This document shows positions 41,799 through 49,195 of a stretch of DNA of 64,000 nt, in pieces. The position numbers and the translations under genes were made by a program. The stretch comes from Breznakiella homolactica (GTDB taxonomy: Bacteria > Spirochaetota > Spirochaetia > Treponematales > Breznakiellaceae), in NCBI RefSeq assembly GCF_016616095.2, contig NZ_CP067089.2, forward strand, positions 2,480,001 to 2,544,000, given 5' to 3'. Position 1 is the stretch's first letter, and every line of letters begins with the position of its first letter. Below the pieces are notes generated by a model. That model saw nothing but the letters and a program-made list of their open reading frames with translations, was not told the DNA's origin and searched no databases.

Positions 41799-42731
41799 TC
41801 AGGCGAAAAGACCCATTGCCTTTCCGGCAATATCCGCCGCGGTCAGTTTGAAATGCTGCTGGAGCCAGTCCTGAGTGCCGACCTCCCCGAACACGTCCCT
41901 GATGCCGACCATAGCCACCGGCGTCGGCCGTTCCTCGGCGAGGAGTTCAGCCACGGCCCCGCCCAGGCCTCCCGCGGTCTGGTGGTTTTCCGCGGTAACG
42001 ATCCGGCCGGTTTTGGCGGCGTACTTTAGAACCAGCTCCCGGTCCAGAGGTTTGACAGTGAGGATGTCGATCACCGCGGCGCTGAACCCTTTCTCTTTGA
42101 GCAGTTCCGCCGCCTTGAGCGCCTCGGGTACCATGATCGCGCCCAGGGCTATAATAGTCACATCGTTTCCGTCCTTAAGAACTTTGCCTTTGCCAAGCTC
42201 AAATGATTCATCCGCCGGATACAGGGAAGCCACGGGCTTCCGGTGGAGCCGCATGTACACGCAGCCGTAGTGCGCGGCGCTCGCTTCAACAAGTTTCTCC
42301 AGGGAAACCGGATCCGAAGGTTCGATAATCGTCAGCCCCGGAACGAGGCGCATCATGCCAATATCCTCAAAGGGCATGTGGGTTCCGCCGTTGAAAGCCG
42401 CGGAAATCCCCGGATCGGTACCGGTAAGTTTTACATTAAGCCGCGCGTAATTCGCAGAAAGGAAAAACTGATCGAAGGTTCTCCGGGAGGCGAAACAGCC
42501 GAAAGTCGCGGCAAAGGGAATTTTCCCCGCGGCGCTGAGTCCCGCGGCGACGCCGACCATATTGGCTTCGGCAACCCCCACGTCGATCCCGCGTTCCGGG
42601 AACGCCGTTTTAAAGGGCATGGTTCCGGATGCCCGCATGAGATCCGCTTCAAGTATCACAATGTCCCTGTTTTTTTCGGCAAGCCCCTGGAGGGTTTCGC
42701 AGTAGACTGCCCGCATTTCTTTGTCTGCCAT
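41799..42731 (-). CDS. Transketolase, C-terminal subunit
   Basis: A 310-residue split-transketolase subunit holding the pyrimidine-binding and C-terminal domains. The conserved catalytic Glu is in D-V-G-V-A-E-A-N-M, and P-F-A-A-T-F and A-V-I-D-I-L-T-V-K-P-L are family marks. It needs the N-terminal subunit encoded 10 bases upstream. In this operon the pair probably performs the two C2-transfer steps on sulfofructose and sulfoerythrulose, making xylulose 5-phosphate and sulfoacetaldehyde. Confidence 0.88.
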   Translation of the reverse strand: MADKEMRAVYCETLQGLAEKNRDIVILEADLMRASGTMPFKTAFPERGIDVGVAEANMVGVAAGLSAAGKIPFAATFGCFASRRTFDQFFLSANYARLNVKLTGTDPGISAAFNGGTHMPFEDIGMMRLVPGLTIIEPSDPVSLEKLVEASAAHYGCVYMRLHRKPVASLYPADESFELGKGKVLKDGNDVTIIALGAIMVPEALKAAELLKEKGFSAAVIDILTVKPLDRELVLKYAAKTGRIVTAENHQTAGGLGGAVAELLAEERPTPVAMVGIRDVFGEVGTQDWLQQHFKLTAADIAGKAMGLFA

Positions 42732-42741
42732 GGTGCTCCTC

Positions 42742-43575
42742 TTATCCTAATTCAGCGATTGCCTGCCGGGCGGTTTCAATGCTCACGGGCATGTTGTGGT
42801 TCTCTACTTTGCCTTCGCAGAAGGCGGCGCCCTTTCCCTTGATGGTGTCGAGAATAATCATGGAGGGCTTACCCTTTCCGTCTTTTCCCTGGGCTTTGGC
42901 AGCGGCCACCGCTTCGTGCATGGCGGCGAAGTCATGGCCGCTGCACCGCTGGACGTGCCAGCCGAAGGATTTCCACTTCCCTTCAATATCCGAAAGACTC
43001 ATGATCTCATCCACGGGGCCGTCTATCTGCAGTTTGTTGTAATCCGTAAACGCGATGAGGTTTGACAGGCCGTAATGGGCGGCGAACATAGCGGCCTCCC
43101 AGTTCTGTCCTTCCTGGCTTTCTCCGTCCCCGATGACCGCGAAAACATGAACATCCTTCCGGTCAATCTTCCTTCCCAGGGCAAGGCCGCAGGCCGCGGA
43201 AAGCCCCTGGCCCAGGGAGCCGGTGGTCATATCGATGCCCGGCGTCTTGGTGCGGTCGCAGTGGCTCGGCAGGCGGGTTCCGCCTTTGTTCAGCGTATCC
43301 AGCCAGTCCAGCGGAAAAAATCCCTTTATCGCCAGGGCGGCGTACAGCGCCGGACCCGCGTGGCCTTTGGACAGAACCAGCAGATCCCGGTTTTCCATGG
43401 CGGGATCGGCGGGGTCATACCGCATTTCCTTCCCGTATAAAAGGGCAAGGATATCCGCTATCGAGAGGGCTCCGCCGATGTGTCCGACCCCGAGGGTCCC
43501 TATGGTATAGAGGGTCTTCTTTCGTATTTCCCTGGCAAAGTCCTCTAGCCCGGATATCTCAGCCTGATCAAGCAT
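42742..43575 (-). CDS. Transketolase, N-terminal (TPP-binding) subunit
   Basis: A 277-residue subunit. It carries the thiamine diphosphate motif G-D-G-E-S-Q-E-G-Q-N-W-E-A followed by A-F-T-D-Y-N-K-L-Q-I-D-G, H-I-G-G-A-L-S at the start and L-S-K-G-H-A-G-P-A-L-Y. ATG 43573-43575 lies behind AGGTGAT. It is the first gene of the long minus-strand series and has its own promoter with an operator overlapping the -10 box, so it should be the first gene induced when the ROK repressor releases. Confidence 0.88.
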   Translation of the reverse strand: MLDQAEISGLEDFAREIRKKTLYTIGTLGVGHIGGALSIADILALLYGKEMRYDPADPAMENRDLLVLSKGHAGPALYAALAIKGFFPLDWLDTLNKGGTRLPSHCDRTKTPGIDMTTGSLGQGLSAACGLALGRKIDRKDVHVFAVIGDGESQEGQNWEAAMFAAHYGLSNLIAFTDYNKLQIDGPVDEIMSLSDIEGKWKSFGWHVQRCSGHDFAAMHEAVAAAKAQGKDGKGKPSMIILDTIKGKGAAFCEGKVENHNMPVSIETARQAIAELG

Positions 43576-43589
43576 ATATCACCTCATAA

Positions 43590-43614
43590 TTATTTACTTA
43601 GTGAAAGAAATGAT
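43590..43614. promoter_or_regulatory. ROK operator upstream of the transketolase operon
   Basis: TTATTTACTT (43590-43599), 5-base spacer, then AAGAAATGAT (43605-43614). The left half is identical to the operator at 44887 and the right half matches 7 of 10 positions. It overlaps the -10 box of the minus-strand promoter, as expected for a repressor site. Confidence 0.65.
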
Positions 43615-43638
43615 ATATCATGTTATTGTATTTGTAAA
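43610..43638 (-). promoter_or_regulatory. Promoter of the sulfo-sugar operon
   Basis: On the minus strand TTTACA (43633-43638) lies 17 bases from TATCAT (43610-43615). It reads toward the transketolase genes. Confidence 0.5.
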
Positions 43639-43665
43639 GTTTTTATTGCATTATTTAGGAGAGGA

Positions 43666-44838
43666 ATGAAACAGTATAATCCCCTGCGTTCCGCGGACAT
43701 GCGGATCCATAACCAGAATATTATTCTCTCAAGAATTTACGAAGCCCGGGAACGGGGTATATCCCAGTCGGAACTTGTCCAGGAAACCGGACTCAAGGCG
43801 CCGACAATCTTCAGGATATTCTCAAGCCTGGAGGAACAGGGACTCATCGAGATTTTCAACGATTCCGGAGACCACGATACGGAAGTCAGGAAAGGCCGCC
43901 GGCCCGTGGCGTACACCGTTATCAAGGATGCGCTGTATACCATCGGCCTGGAATTCTGGGCATCCAGTATTTCCCTGGGGGTTTTCAACTTCAACGGGAC
44001 GAGAATTTTTTCCCGGATAGAACCGTTAAAGGGCGATATCGACAGCGCCGGAATAACCCGTCTTATTGTGCGGCTGGTCAACGATGCCCTGGCAAGCCTG
44101 AAAATTTCCCGGGAAAAGGTTCCCGGTATCGGAGTCGCCGCTTCGGGACAGGTGGATGTAAACCAGCGCTCGGTCATCTTTTATCCCCGGATACGGGGTA
44201 TGAAGGAGGTTTTTCTGGCGGAAGCCCTGGAAAAAGAGCTGGGTATAAGCGTTTTGCTTCATAATAACTGTTCCGCCATAGCCCTCAGTGAATACCGGTA
44301 CGGGAATTACGACCACCGGGGATCCATGTTCACCTTCCTGCTGCGGGCCGGTGTAAACGGCGCCTTTGTTGATGAAAAGGGAATTTACATAACCAGCCAG
44401 GGCACAACCCTGGAAACCGGACACGTCCCCATAGATTCACGGGGTCCGCAGTGCAGCTGCGGGACCCATGGCTGCCTCGAAGCGTACCTCCGGGAACTGG
44501 ACAAAAAAAACGTTGAACAGGGCCTGCCCCTCTTCAGCGGATTCGACGAGCGTCTTGCCGCCGGAGACAGGGACGCGAAAAAAACCATGACCGCCGCCGC
44601 AGACTGTCTGTTCGTGAGCATGAAAAGTATAATGCGGTTTCTGACCCCCCGGTCGTTCCTAATCATCGGGAACGGCGAGCTGATTTCAGGCCATATTGCC
44701 ACGGCCCTGCGGAAGCGCTGGGCCAGCGAACCCGACGCGTTCGTGCCCGATCCGCCCCAGGTATTCAGCCACGCCTATGACCCGCTGGTTTCCCAGCGGG
44801 GAGCCTCGGACCTGGTTATCTCCTACTATTTCTCATAA
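43666..44838 (+). CDS. ROK-family transcriptional repressor
   Basis: A 390-residue regulator. The N-terminal winged helix covers about residues 15-70 (I-S-Q-S-E-L-V-Q-E-T-G-L-K-A-P-T-I-F). The ROK sugar-binding domain follows, with the zinc motif C-S-C-G-T-H-G-C-L-E near 263-272. It lacks an obvious complete kinase ATP motif, as is usual for ROK repressors. It is divergent from the transketolase operon and in line with the isomerase gene at 44954. Matching palindromes in front of both make it the likely local repressor, released by a sulfo-sugar. Confidence 0.88.
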   Translation: MKQYNPLRSADMRIHNQNIILSRIYEARERGISQSELVQETGLKAPTIFRIFSSLEEQGLIEIFNDSGDHDTEVRKGRRPVAYTVIKDALYTIGLEFWASSISLGVFNFNGTRIFSRIEPLKGDIDSAGITRLIVRLVNDALASLKISREKVPGIGVAASGQVDVNQRSVIFYPRIRGMKEVFLAEALEKELGISVLLHNNCSAIALSEYRYGNYDHRGSMFTFLLRAGVNGAFVDEKGIYITSQGTTLETGHVPIDSRGPQCSCGTHGCLEAYLRELDKKNVEQGLPLFSGFDERLAAGDRDAKKTMTAAADCLFVSMKSIMRFLTPRSFLIIGNGELISGHIATALRKRWASEPDAFVPDPPQVFSHAYDPLVSQRGASDLVISYYFS

Positions 44839-44886
44839 CAAACCAATATCCGGAGTGATTTTTTACTTGACGAATCACCGGGGATG

Positions 44887-44911
44887 TTATTTACTTACAT
44901 AAAGTAAATAA
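44887..44911. promoter_or_regulatory. ROK operator upstream of the isomerase gene
   Basis: TTATTTACTT and AAGTAAATAA form a perfect 10-bp inverted repeat around ACATA. A -35-like TTGACG lies at 44867-44872. The NagC/XylR-like shape (TTATTT with AAATAA) fits a ROK repressor site. Confidence 0.75.
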
Positions 44912-44953
44912 TAGATGTTCTATTAGTTATGCGTACCCGTACAGGAGGAAAGC

Positions 44954-46270
44954 ATGAAGAAACATATAACCCTGGGCATCGTCTGTCTTGCCAGGAAAAC
45001 CTACGACTGGGAAGCCGCCGCGGATATCTACAAGGGAATTCTCGAAGCGGTAAAAAAAATAGAAGCCGTTACCTGGGAGATCGTCCCGGAACTGGTCATC
45101 AGTGTTGAGGAAGGCCGGGACGCGGCTCTGCAGCTCGCCAAGGCCCACGTGGACGGGGTTGTATGTATTTCCGGTACCTTTCATCTGGGCCACCTGGTGC
45201 TGGAACTGCGCCGGGAAAATCCTGTCCCCTTCCTGCTGTGGGGCCTCCCGGAGCTTCCCTACAACGGCGGAAAAATACGGCTTAACTCTGTGTGCGGCCT
45301 CAACCTGAACGCCTCGAACCTCTACAAAAGCGGTGTCCGGGATTACCATGCCTCGGTGCAGAACACCATCGATGGGGACTGGGTCGGCGCGGTGCGGATT
45401 CTGGCGGCTCTCAAACGGGCGAAAATAGGGATCGCGGGTTTCCGGGCGGACGGCTTCTTTAATGTGGGGGTGCAGGATAATCAGCTCTTCGGCGCCATGG
45501 GAGCCCTGGTGGATCATTATGAACTGGATGAAATTTACCGCCAGTCCGTAAGCGGCGGCGAAATTTCCGCCAGAAAGGAACAATTACAGAAGACCTTTGA
45601 TGTCGGCGGTATCTCCGCGGAACAGCTCGGTTCCGTGGCGTCTCTGTCGGCTAAACTGCATTCGTTTTACCGCGAACGGAACCTCGATGCCCTGGCCATC
45701 CGCTGCTGGCCGGAATTCGCCAGGGATTTCGGGGTGGCGCCCTGCGCGGCCATGAGTCTGCTCCAGTCCGAGGGAATGATCCTGGCCTGCGAGGGCGACA
45801 TTGACGGCGCCGTATCCATGATTGCCCATCAGGCCATTGGCGCGGAGACACCCTTTCTCTTTGATTTCTCACAGGTTGATTTTGATGAGGACTGCGCCCT
45901 CTTCTGGCACTGCGGGGTGGCGCCCTGCAATCTCTGGGACGGAACCTGCCAGCGGTCCCTGGACACCTACTTTGCCGGGGGAAAAGGGGTGACCGCTGAC
46001 TTTGTCCTAAAGGACGGGGAGCTTTCGGTACTCCGCATTGATTCGGCCCTGGGAGAATACCGGATCTTCCAGCAGAAAGCCCGGGCGGTTCCCATGGAAA
46101 AACTCCTCCGGGGAACTTACATGAAAGCCCGCTTTGACCGGCCGGTCAAGGAAGTGCTGGACCTGATCATCGACAACGGCTTTGCCCACCATTCATCGGT
46201 GGTGTACGGCGACTACCTTGGTCCGGTAAAAATCTTCGCGAAATTCAAGGGCTGGAAAATTACAGAGTAA
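44954..46270 (+). CDS. Fucose-isomerase-like protein, probable sulfoquinovose isomerase
   Basis: A 438-residue protein of the L-fucose/L-arabinose isomerase superfamily. Residues such as R-C-W-P-E-F, the E-G-M-I-L-A-C-E-G-D-I-D-G-A-V segment and W-H-C-G-V-A-P fit the metal-dependent active site of this group. Sulfoquinovose isomerases of the transaldolase and transketolase routes are, to my knowledge, from this superfamily. It has its own ROK operator and GGAGG ribosome site, and is separated from the repressor gene by 115 bases. I favour it over 27878-29245 as the sulfoquinovose to sulfofructose isomerase. Confidence 0.78.
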   Translation: MKKHITLGIVCLARKTYDWEAAADIYKGILEAVKKIEAVTWEIVPELVISVEEGRDAALQLAKAHVDGVVCISGTFHLGHLVLELRRENPVPFLLWGLPELPYNGGKIRLNSVCGLNLNASNLYKSGVRDYHASVQNTIDGDWVGAVRILAALKRAKIGIAGFRADGFFNVGVQDNQLFGAMGALVDHYELDEIYRQSVSGGEISARKEQLQKTFDVGGISAEQLGSVASLSAKLHSFYRERNLDALAIRCWPEFARDFGVAPCAAMSLLQSEGMILACEGDIDGAVSMIAHQAIGAETPFLFDFSQVDFDEDCALFWHCGVAPCNLWDGTCQRSLDTYFAGGKGVTADFVLKDGELSVLRIDSALGEYRIFQQKARAVPMEKLLRGTYMKARFDRPVKEVLDLIIDNGFAHHSSVVYGDYLGPVKIFAKFKGWKITE

Positions 46271-46302
46271 TCAGGGCCGCCGTTTTCGATTTACTGCCCA
46301 AC

Positions 46303-46416
46303 CCCGGAAACATGGTAAAAACAAGCCAGGGGGTTCTGTCAGATGGAAAAAATCCCCGTGGTCGGGTATTTTTTCCATCTGGCACCCCGCGCTGCCGTGT
46401 CTTCCCCATGTTGCTG
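46303..46416 (-). repeat. Hairpin element copy E4, short form
   Basis: A short outer stem AACATGG with CCATGTT (46309-46315 and 46406-46412) encloses GCGGGGTG, a perfect 13-bp stem (46341-46353 with 46368-46380) and CAGAACCCCCTGG, as read on the minus strand. The inner stem carries the ATGGAAA sequence shared with E6 and E8. It lies 30 bases after the isomerase gene. Confidence 0.65.
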
Positions 46417-46498
46417 TGATATTGCCTGGATATACTGCGGTTACCCTGCTTTTTCGGGGGTGCCGGAAAGCCTATCCCCGAAGAAGCAGCCGAATCAA

Positions 46499-46760
46499 GG
46501 AACCAGGAGTGGGGGCAGTGGAAGACCCGCGAAGCGGGTCTGAAACGAGGGGGAGCAGCCCTCCCGCGAAGGGCAGCACCGAGCCGCTTAAGCCGGAAAG
46601 CACCCGCCGTACTGGTAACGCCGGGTGGCAGGTAAAATAGGGTATAAGCGACTTTGGAGGTCGAAGGCCGAGACAGGAGCTATACCCTATTTTACCTGAC
46701 AGGACCCGCGGCATCGGTATCCACGGGTGCTTGCCGGCTTGTCAGACTCGGTGCTTCCCC
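46499..46760 (+). repeat. Hairpin element copy E5, long form
   Basis: Begins GGAACCAGGAGTGGGGGCAG, with a perfect hairpin at 46523-46541, then CGAGGGGGAGCAGCCC and GCACCGAG paired with the right end. The intermediate stem AGCACCCG pairs with CGGGTGCT. The inner stem has 20 of 21 pairs (46626-46646 with 46681-46701) and a 34-base loop starting AGCGACTTTGGAGG. The right end lies 2 bases from the thyX stop codon. Confidence 0.8.
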
Positions 46761-46762
46761 GC

Positions 46763-47617
46763 TTATTTCTGCTTGCCGGTGCGGAGTTTTTCCTCAAACC
46801 GCTCCAGGGCTTTGCCTTCCAGTACCGCGGCCGGTTCCGCGTTCTGCGGGGTATCCCCCAAACGCCGCCGGAGCTCAGCGAATTCTTCCCGGGAAAATGA
46901 AACACCCCCGAGCATGTGCCGCTCAAAGGAATCGCAGCACCGGGGTGCCACCTTCCTGGTAATATCCAGCAGAACCTCCGCGTACAGGCGGATTTCCTTC
47001 TGCGCGTGGGAATCCAGCCGCAGGGAAAGAAAATGAAAGAGATTATGGAGATCAATCTGCCAGTACCATTCGGTGTACAGGGACAGAGGAAGGTTTATCC
47101 GGGCAAGTTCCCGGGCCAGCCCCTGGTCAATGAGCGCCGAATAGTCGTCATAGGAGTTCCGCTGCCCCTTCTCAAAGGCCGACCGGATTCCGCCGGTCAC
47201 TTCCCCGCTGAGAACTTCATCGGACCGGCCCTGCTTGTTGTCCGTACTTTGGAACGCAACGTCTTCGTGGGCGGGTACGTAAAAATCGTCCTTCATCACG
47301 GAGTACCGGCCGGACATCTCGTTGAGCCTGGCGGTCCGGTGGCGGATCCACTGCCGGGCCACAAAAATTGGCAGCTTTACATGGAAGGTCAGCACCACCT
47401 GCTCAAAGGGTGACGTATGCCGGTTCCTGAGCAGGTAATCGATAAGCCCCGCGTCCTCACGGTAACTTTTTGTCCCCGAACCGTAGGAAACCCGGGCGGA
47501 CTGCACCACCCGCTCATCGCTCCCGAGATAATCAACCAGCCGTATAAATCCTTTATCCAAAACCGGAAACCTCTGATCCAGTATTTCTTCAGCTTCCGGT
47601 ACTACGCAATGTGCCAT
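46763..47617 (-). CDS. thyX: Flavin-dependent thymidylate synthase ThyX
   Basis: A 284-residue FAD enzyme that makes dTMP from dUMP using methylenetetrahydrofolate. The ThyX signature R-H-R-T-A-R-L-N-E-M-S is present, followed by S-G-R-Y-S. ATG 47615-47617 is chosen because GTGGAGG precedes it; the 45 further codons upstream are unlike the family. The C-terminal 40 residues extend beyond the usual core. It stands alone, convergent with the isomerase gene. Confidence 0.95.
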   Translation of the reverse strand: MAHCVVPEAEEILDQRFPVLDKGFIRLVDYLGSDERVVQSARVSYGSGTKSYREDAGLIDYLLRNRHTSPFEQVVLTFHVKLPIFVARQWIRHRTARLNEMSGRYSVMKDDFYVPAHEDVAFQSTDNKQGRSDEVLSGEVTGGIRSAFEKGQRNSYDDYSALIDQGLARELARINLPLSLYTEWYWQIDLHNLFHFLSLRLDSHAQKEIRLYAEVLLDITRKVAPRCCDSFERHMLGGVSFSREEFAELRRRLGDTPQNAEPAAVLEGKALERFEEKLRTGKQK

Positions 47618-47699
47618 CCTGATTCCCTCCACAGTTGATTGTATTGAGAAAACCGGCCAAATGGAAGGGTTACGCGGATTTTCATATTTATAATTTTTG

Positions 47700-47764
47700 T
47701 TGAGGATACGCGAAAATATGGTAAAATAAGATCTGCCGCGGCGAAACGGCATGCCATAAAGGAG
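47700..47764 (+). promoter_or_regulatory. Promoter and ribosome site of the small lipoprotein gene
   Basis: TTGAGG (47700-47705), 16 bases, TAAAAT (47722-47727), then AAAGGAG (47758-47764) before ATG 47771. Confidence 0.5.
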
Positions 47765-47770
47765 ACCGCC

Positions 47771-48112
47771 ATGAAAAAACTCATTTTTTTGGTTTGTATT
47801 TCATTTTTTCTGTTTTCCTGCGAAGACATTCTGTATAACGATATAACCCTGAGCAACAACTGTTCATGGCAGGTCCAGGCCAATGTTACCGGATCCGGCT
47901 CTTCGCCCGATTCATATCAAAGTATTGCCCCTTCCGGCAGCTATACCTTTGAAGATCTGGATGACGGGGATTACTATATACACGTAACATCATACACAGC
48001 GCCGTCCGCCGCCGCCAGAAACAACTACTTCATAAAAATTGAAGTTACCGGCTCGAAGACCTATACCCTTAACTGGGACGGAAGCACGTATTACGTTACC
48101 TACTATGAATAG
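47771..48112 (+). CDS. Small lipoprotein of unknown function
   Basis: A 113-residue protein. A signal peptide with lipobox L-F-S-C puts the acylated Cys at residue 17. The mature part is beta-rich, with many Ser, Tyr and Asp residues (G-S-Y-T-F-E-D-L-D-D-G-D-Y-Y-I-H-V) typical of a small extracellular beta-sandwich. I do not recognise a family. It has its own promoter and ribosome site. Confidence 0.7.
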   Translation: MKKLIFLVCISFFLFSCEDILYNDITLSNNCSWQVQANVTGSGSSPDSYQSIAPSGSYTFEDLDDGDYYIHVTSYTAPSAAARNNYFIKIEVTGSKTYTLNWDGSTYYVTYYE

Positions 48113-48209
48113 GTAAAAAGCCAGCATCCAGCACTGATTCAACTTCCGCCGCCGAAATTCGTAAAAAAAGCTGGAGGATCTTCCGATTTCTGGTATAATA
48201 TTCACATAA

Positions 48210-48479
48210 ATGAAGAAATCCTCCGTCATTACTCCTTTTTTTGTTTTTCTCATGGAAACCGTTACCGCGGGCATCGAGCTGCGGCTCTATCCGGTAAAAC
48301 CGGTCACCCTCCGGGCAAAATTCGGCGGCCAGTTTTTTGAAAATTTCACCATGTCCGAAATAGAGGTCCAGGCGGGCATTGCAATCAAGGCAGGGGAACT
48401 ATTCCTGGGGTACCGGCGGCGGGGACTGGAGAACAGCGGCTGGAATGGTTTTTCCGGCGGCTTCCGGTATTATTTCTGA
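48210..48479 (+). CDS. Short beta-barrel-like protein, possible outer-membrane protein remnant
   Basis: An open frame of 89 residues. After a short hydrophobic start it shows alternating strands ending in G-F-S-G-G-F-R-Y-Y-F, a terminal-Phe pattern typical of outer-membrane barrels. TATAAT at 48194-48199 lies so close that the ATG would be nearly leaderless, and no ribosome site is seen. It may be a remnant of a larger barrel gene rather than a functional gene. Confidence 0.35.
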   Translation: MKKSSVITPFFVFLMETVTAGIELRLYPVKPVTLRAKFGGQFFENFTMSEIEVQAGIAIKAGELFLGYRRRGLENSGWNGFSGGFRYYF

Positions 48480-48634
48480 GTCCCGGACCGGGTTTACCGC
48501 GGTCCCTATTATTGCGTACCACCGCAGCGGCGGTGCAGTTATCCGCGGCGGTACAGCCGCCGGCGGAATCAAGGTTTCTCCCCGGCAGAAGACCCAGTTC
48601 TTTTGGCCGGTATCACAGCCAATGAGGGTATGGT

Positions 48635-49063
48635 ATGGCAAAGAAAAAATCCCTGAAGAATCCCCGTCTCTATATCGCGTTTGCCGATGTAATCAGGAAT
48701 TTCTACTCCCAGAAAACCGCGGAGCTGGAAAAACTCAAACTAAAGCAGTCCCAGGCGCGGCTGCTGCACTTTCTTTCCGATTTCGAAGGCTCCAACCAGC
48801 AGGATATAGCCGCCGTGTTCGGGGTAGGAACATCCACCGTATCCGAACTGATCTCGGCTTTGGAAAACGACGGACTTATTGTCAGAAAGGTAAACCCGGA
48901 CAATAAACGCATGGTCTTCGTGAATCTGACCGATCTCGGCCATTCCCACGCGAAGGAAATTTACCGGCTCTTTGAGCAGTACTGCCTTGAATACCTGGAA
49001 GGATTCACCCAGGATGAAGTAAAAACCCTGGAAAAACTTCTGGGGAAATTTACCGGGGAATAA
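48635..49063 (+). CDS. MarR-family transcriptional regulator
   Basis: A 142-residue winged-helix regulator. The recognition region is N-Q-Q-D-I-A-A-V-F-G-V-G-T-S-T-V-S-E-L followed by the wing V-N-P-D-N-K-R-M-V-F-V. It is typical of MarR size and layout. It lies directly upstream of the exported flavoprotein gene and is the obvious candidate to control it. The ligand is unknown. Confidence 0.88.
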   Translation: MAKKKSLKNPRLYIAFADVIRNFYSQKTAELEKLKLKQSQARLLHFLSDFEGSNQQDIAAVFGVGTSTVSELISALENDGLIVRKVNPDNKRMVFVNLTDLGHSHAKEIYRLFEQYCLEYLEGFTQDEVKTLEKLLGKFTGE

Positions 49064-49112
49064 CCAGGCGCCGGAAAAACTTCATCTCCGCGGACTGTAC
49101 TTCAGAAAAATG

Positions 49113-49189
49113 TTGACCATCATCGGTATGCGTGGTATGTATTATATTGTTCGCTTTCCGAACTATTCGTATACAAAACATTATGGAGG
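49113..49189 (+). promoter_or_regulatory. Promoter and ribosome site of the flavoprotein gene
   Basis: TTGACC (49113-49118), 17 bases, TATGTA (49136-49141). GGAGG at 49185-49189 precedes ATG 49196. Confidence 0.5.
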
Positions 49190-49195
49190 TATTAG

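Noticed and set aside
47077..47092. CAGGGACAGAGGAAGG in thyX as a distant copy of the repeat
   Set aside because: It lacks the GAGTA or GAGCA end and fits ordinary ThyX coding sequence on the other strand.
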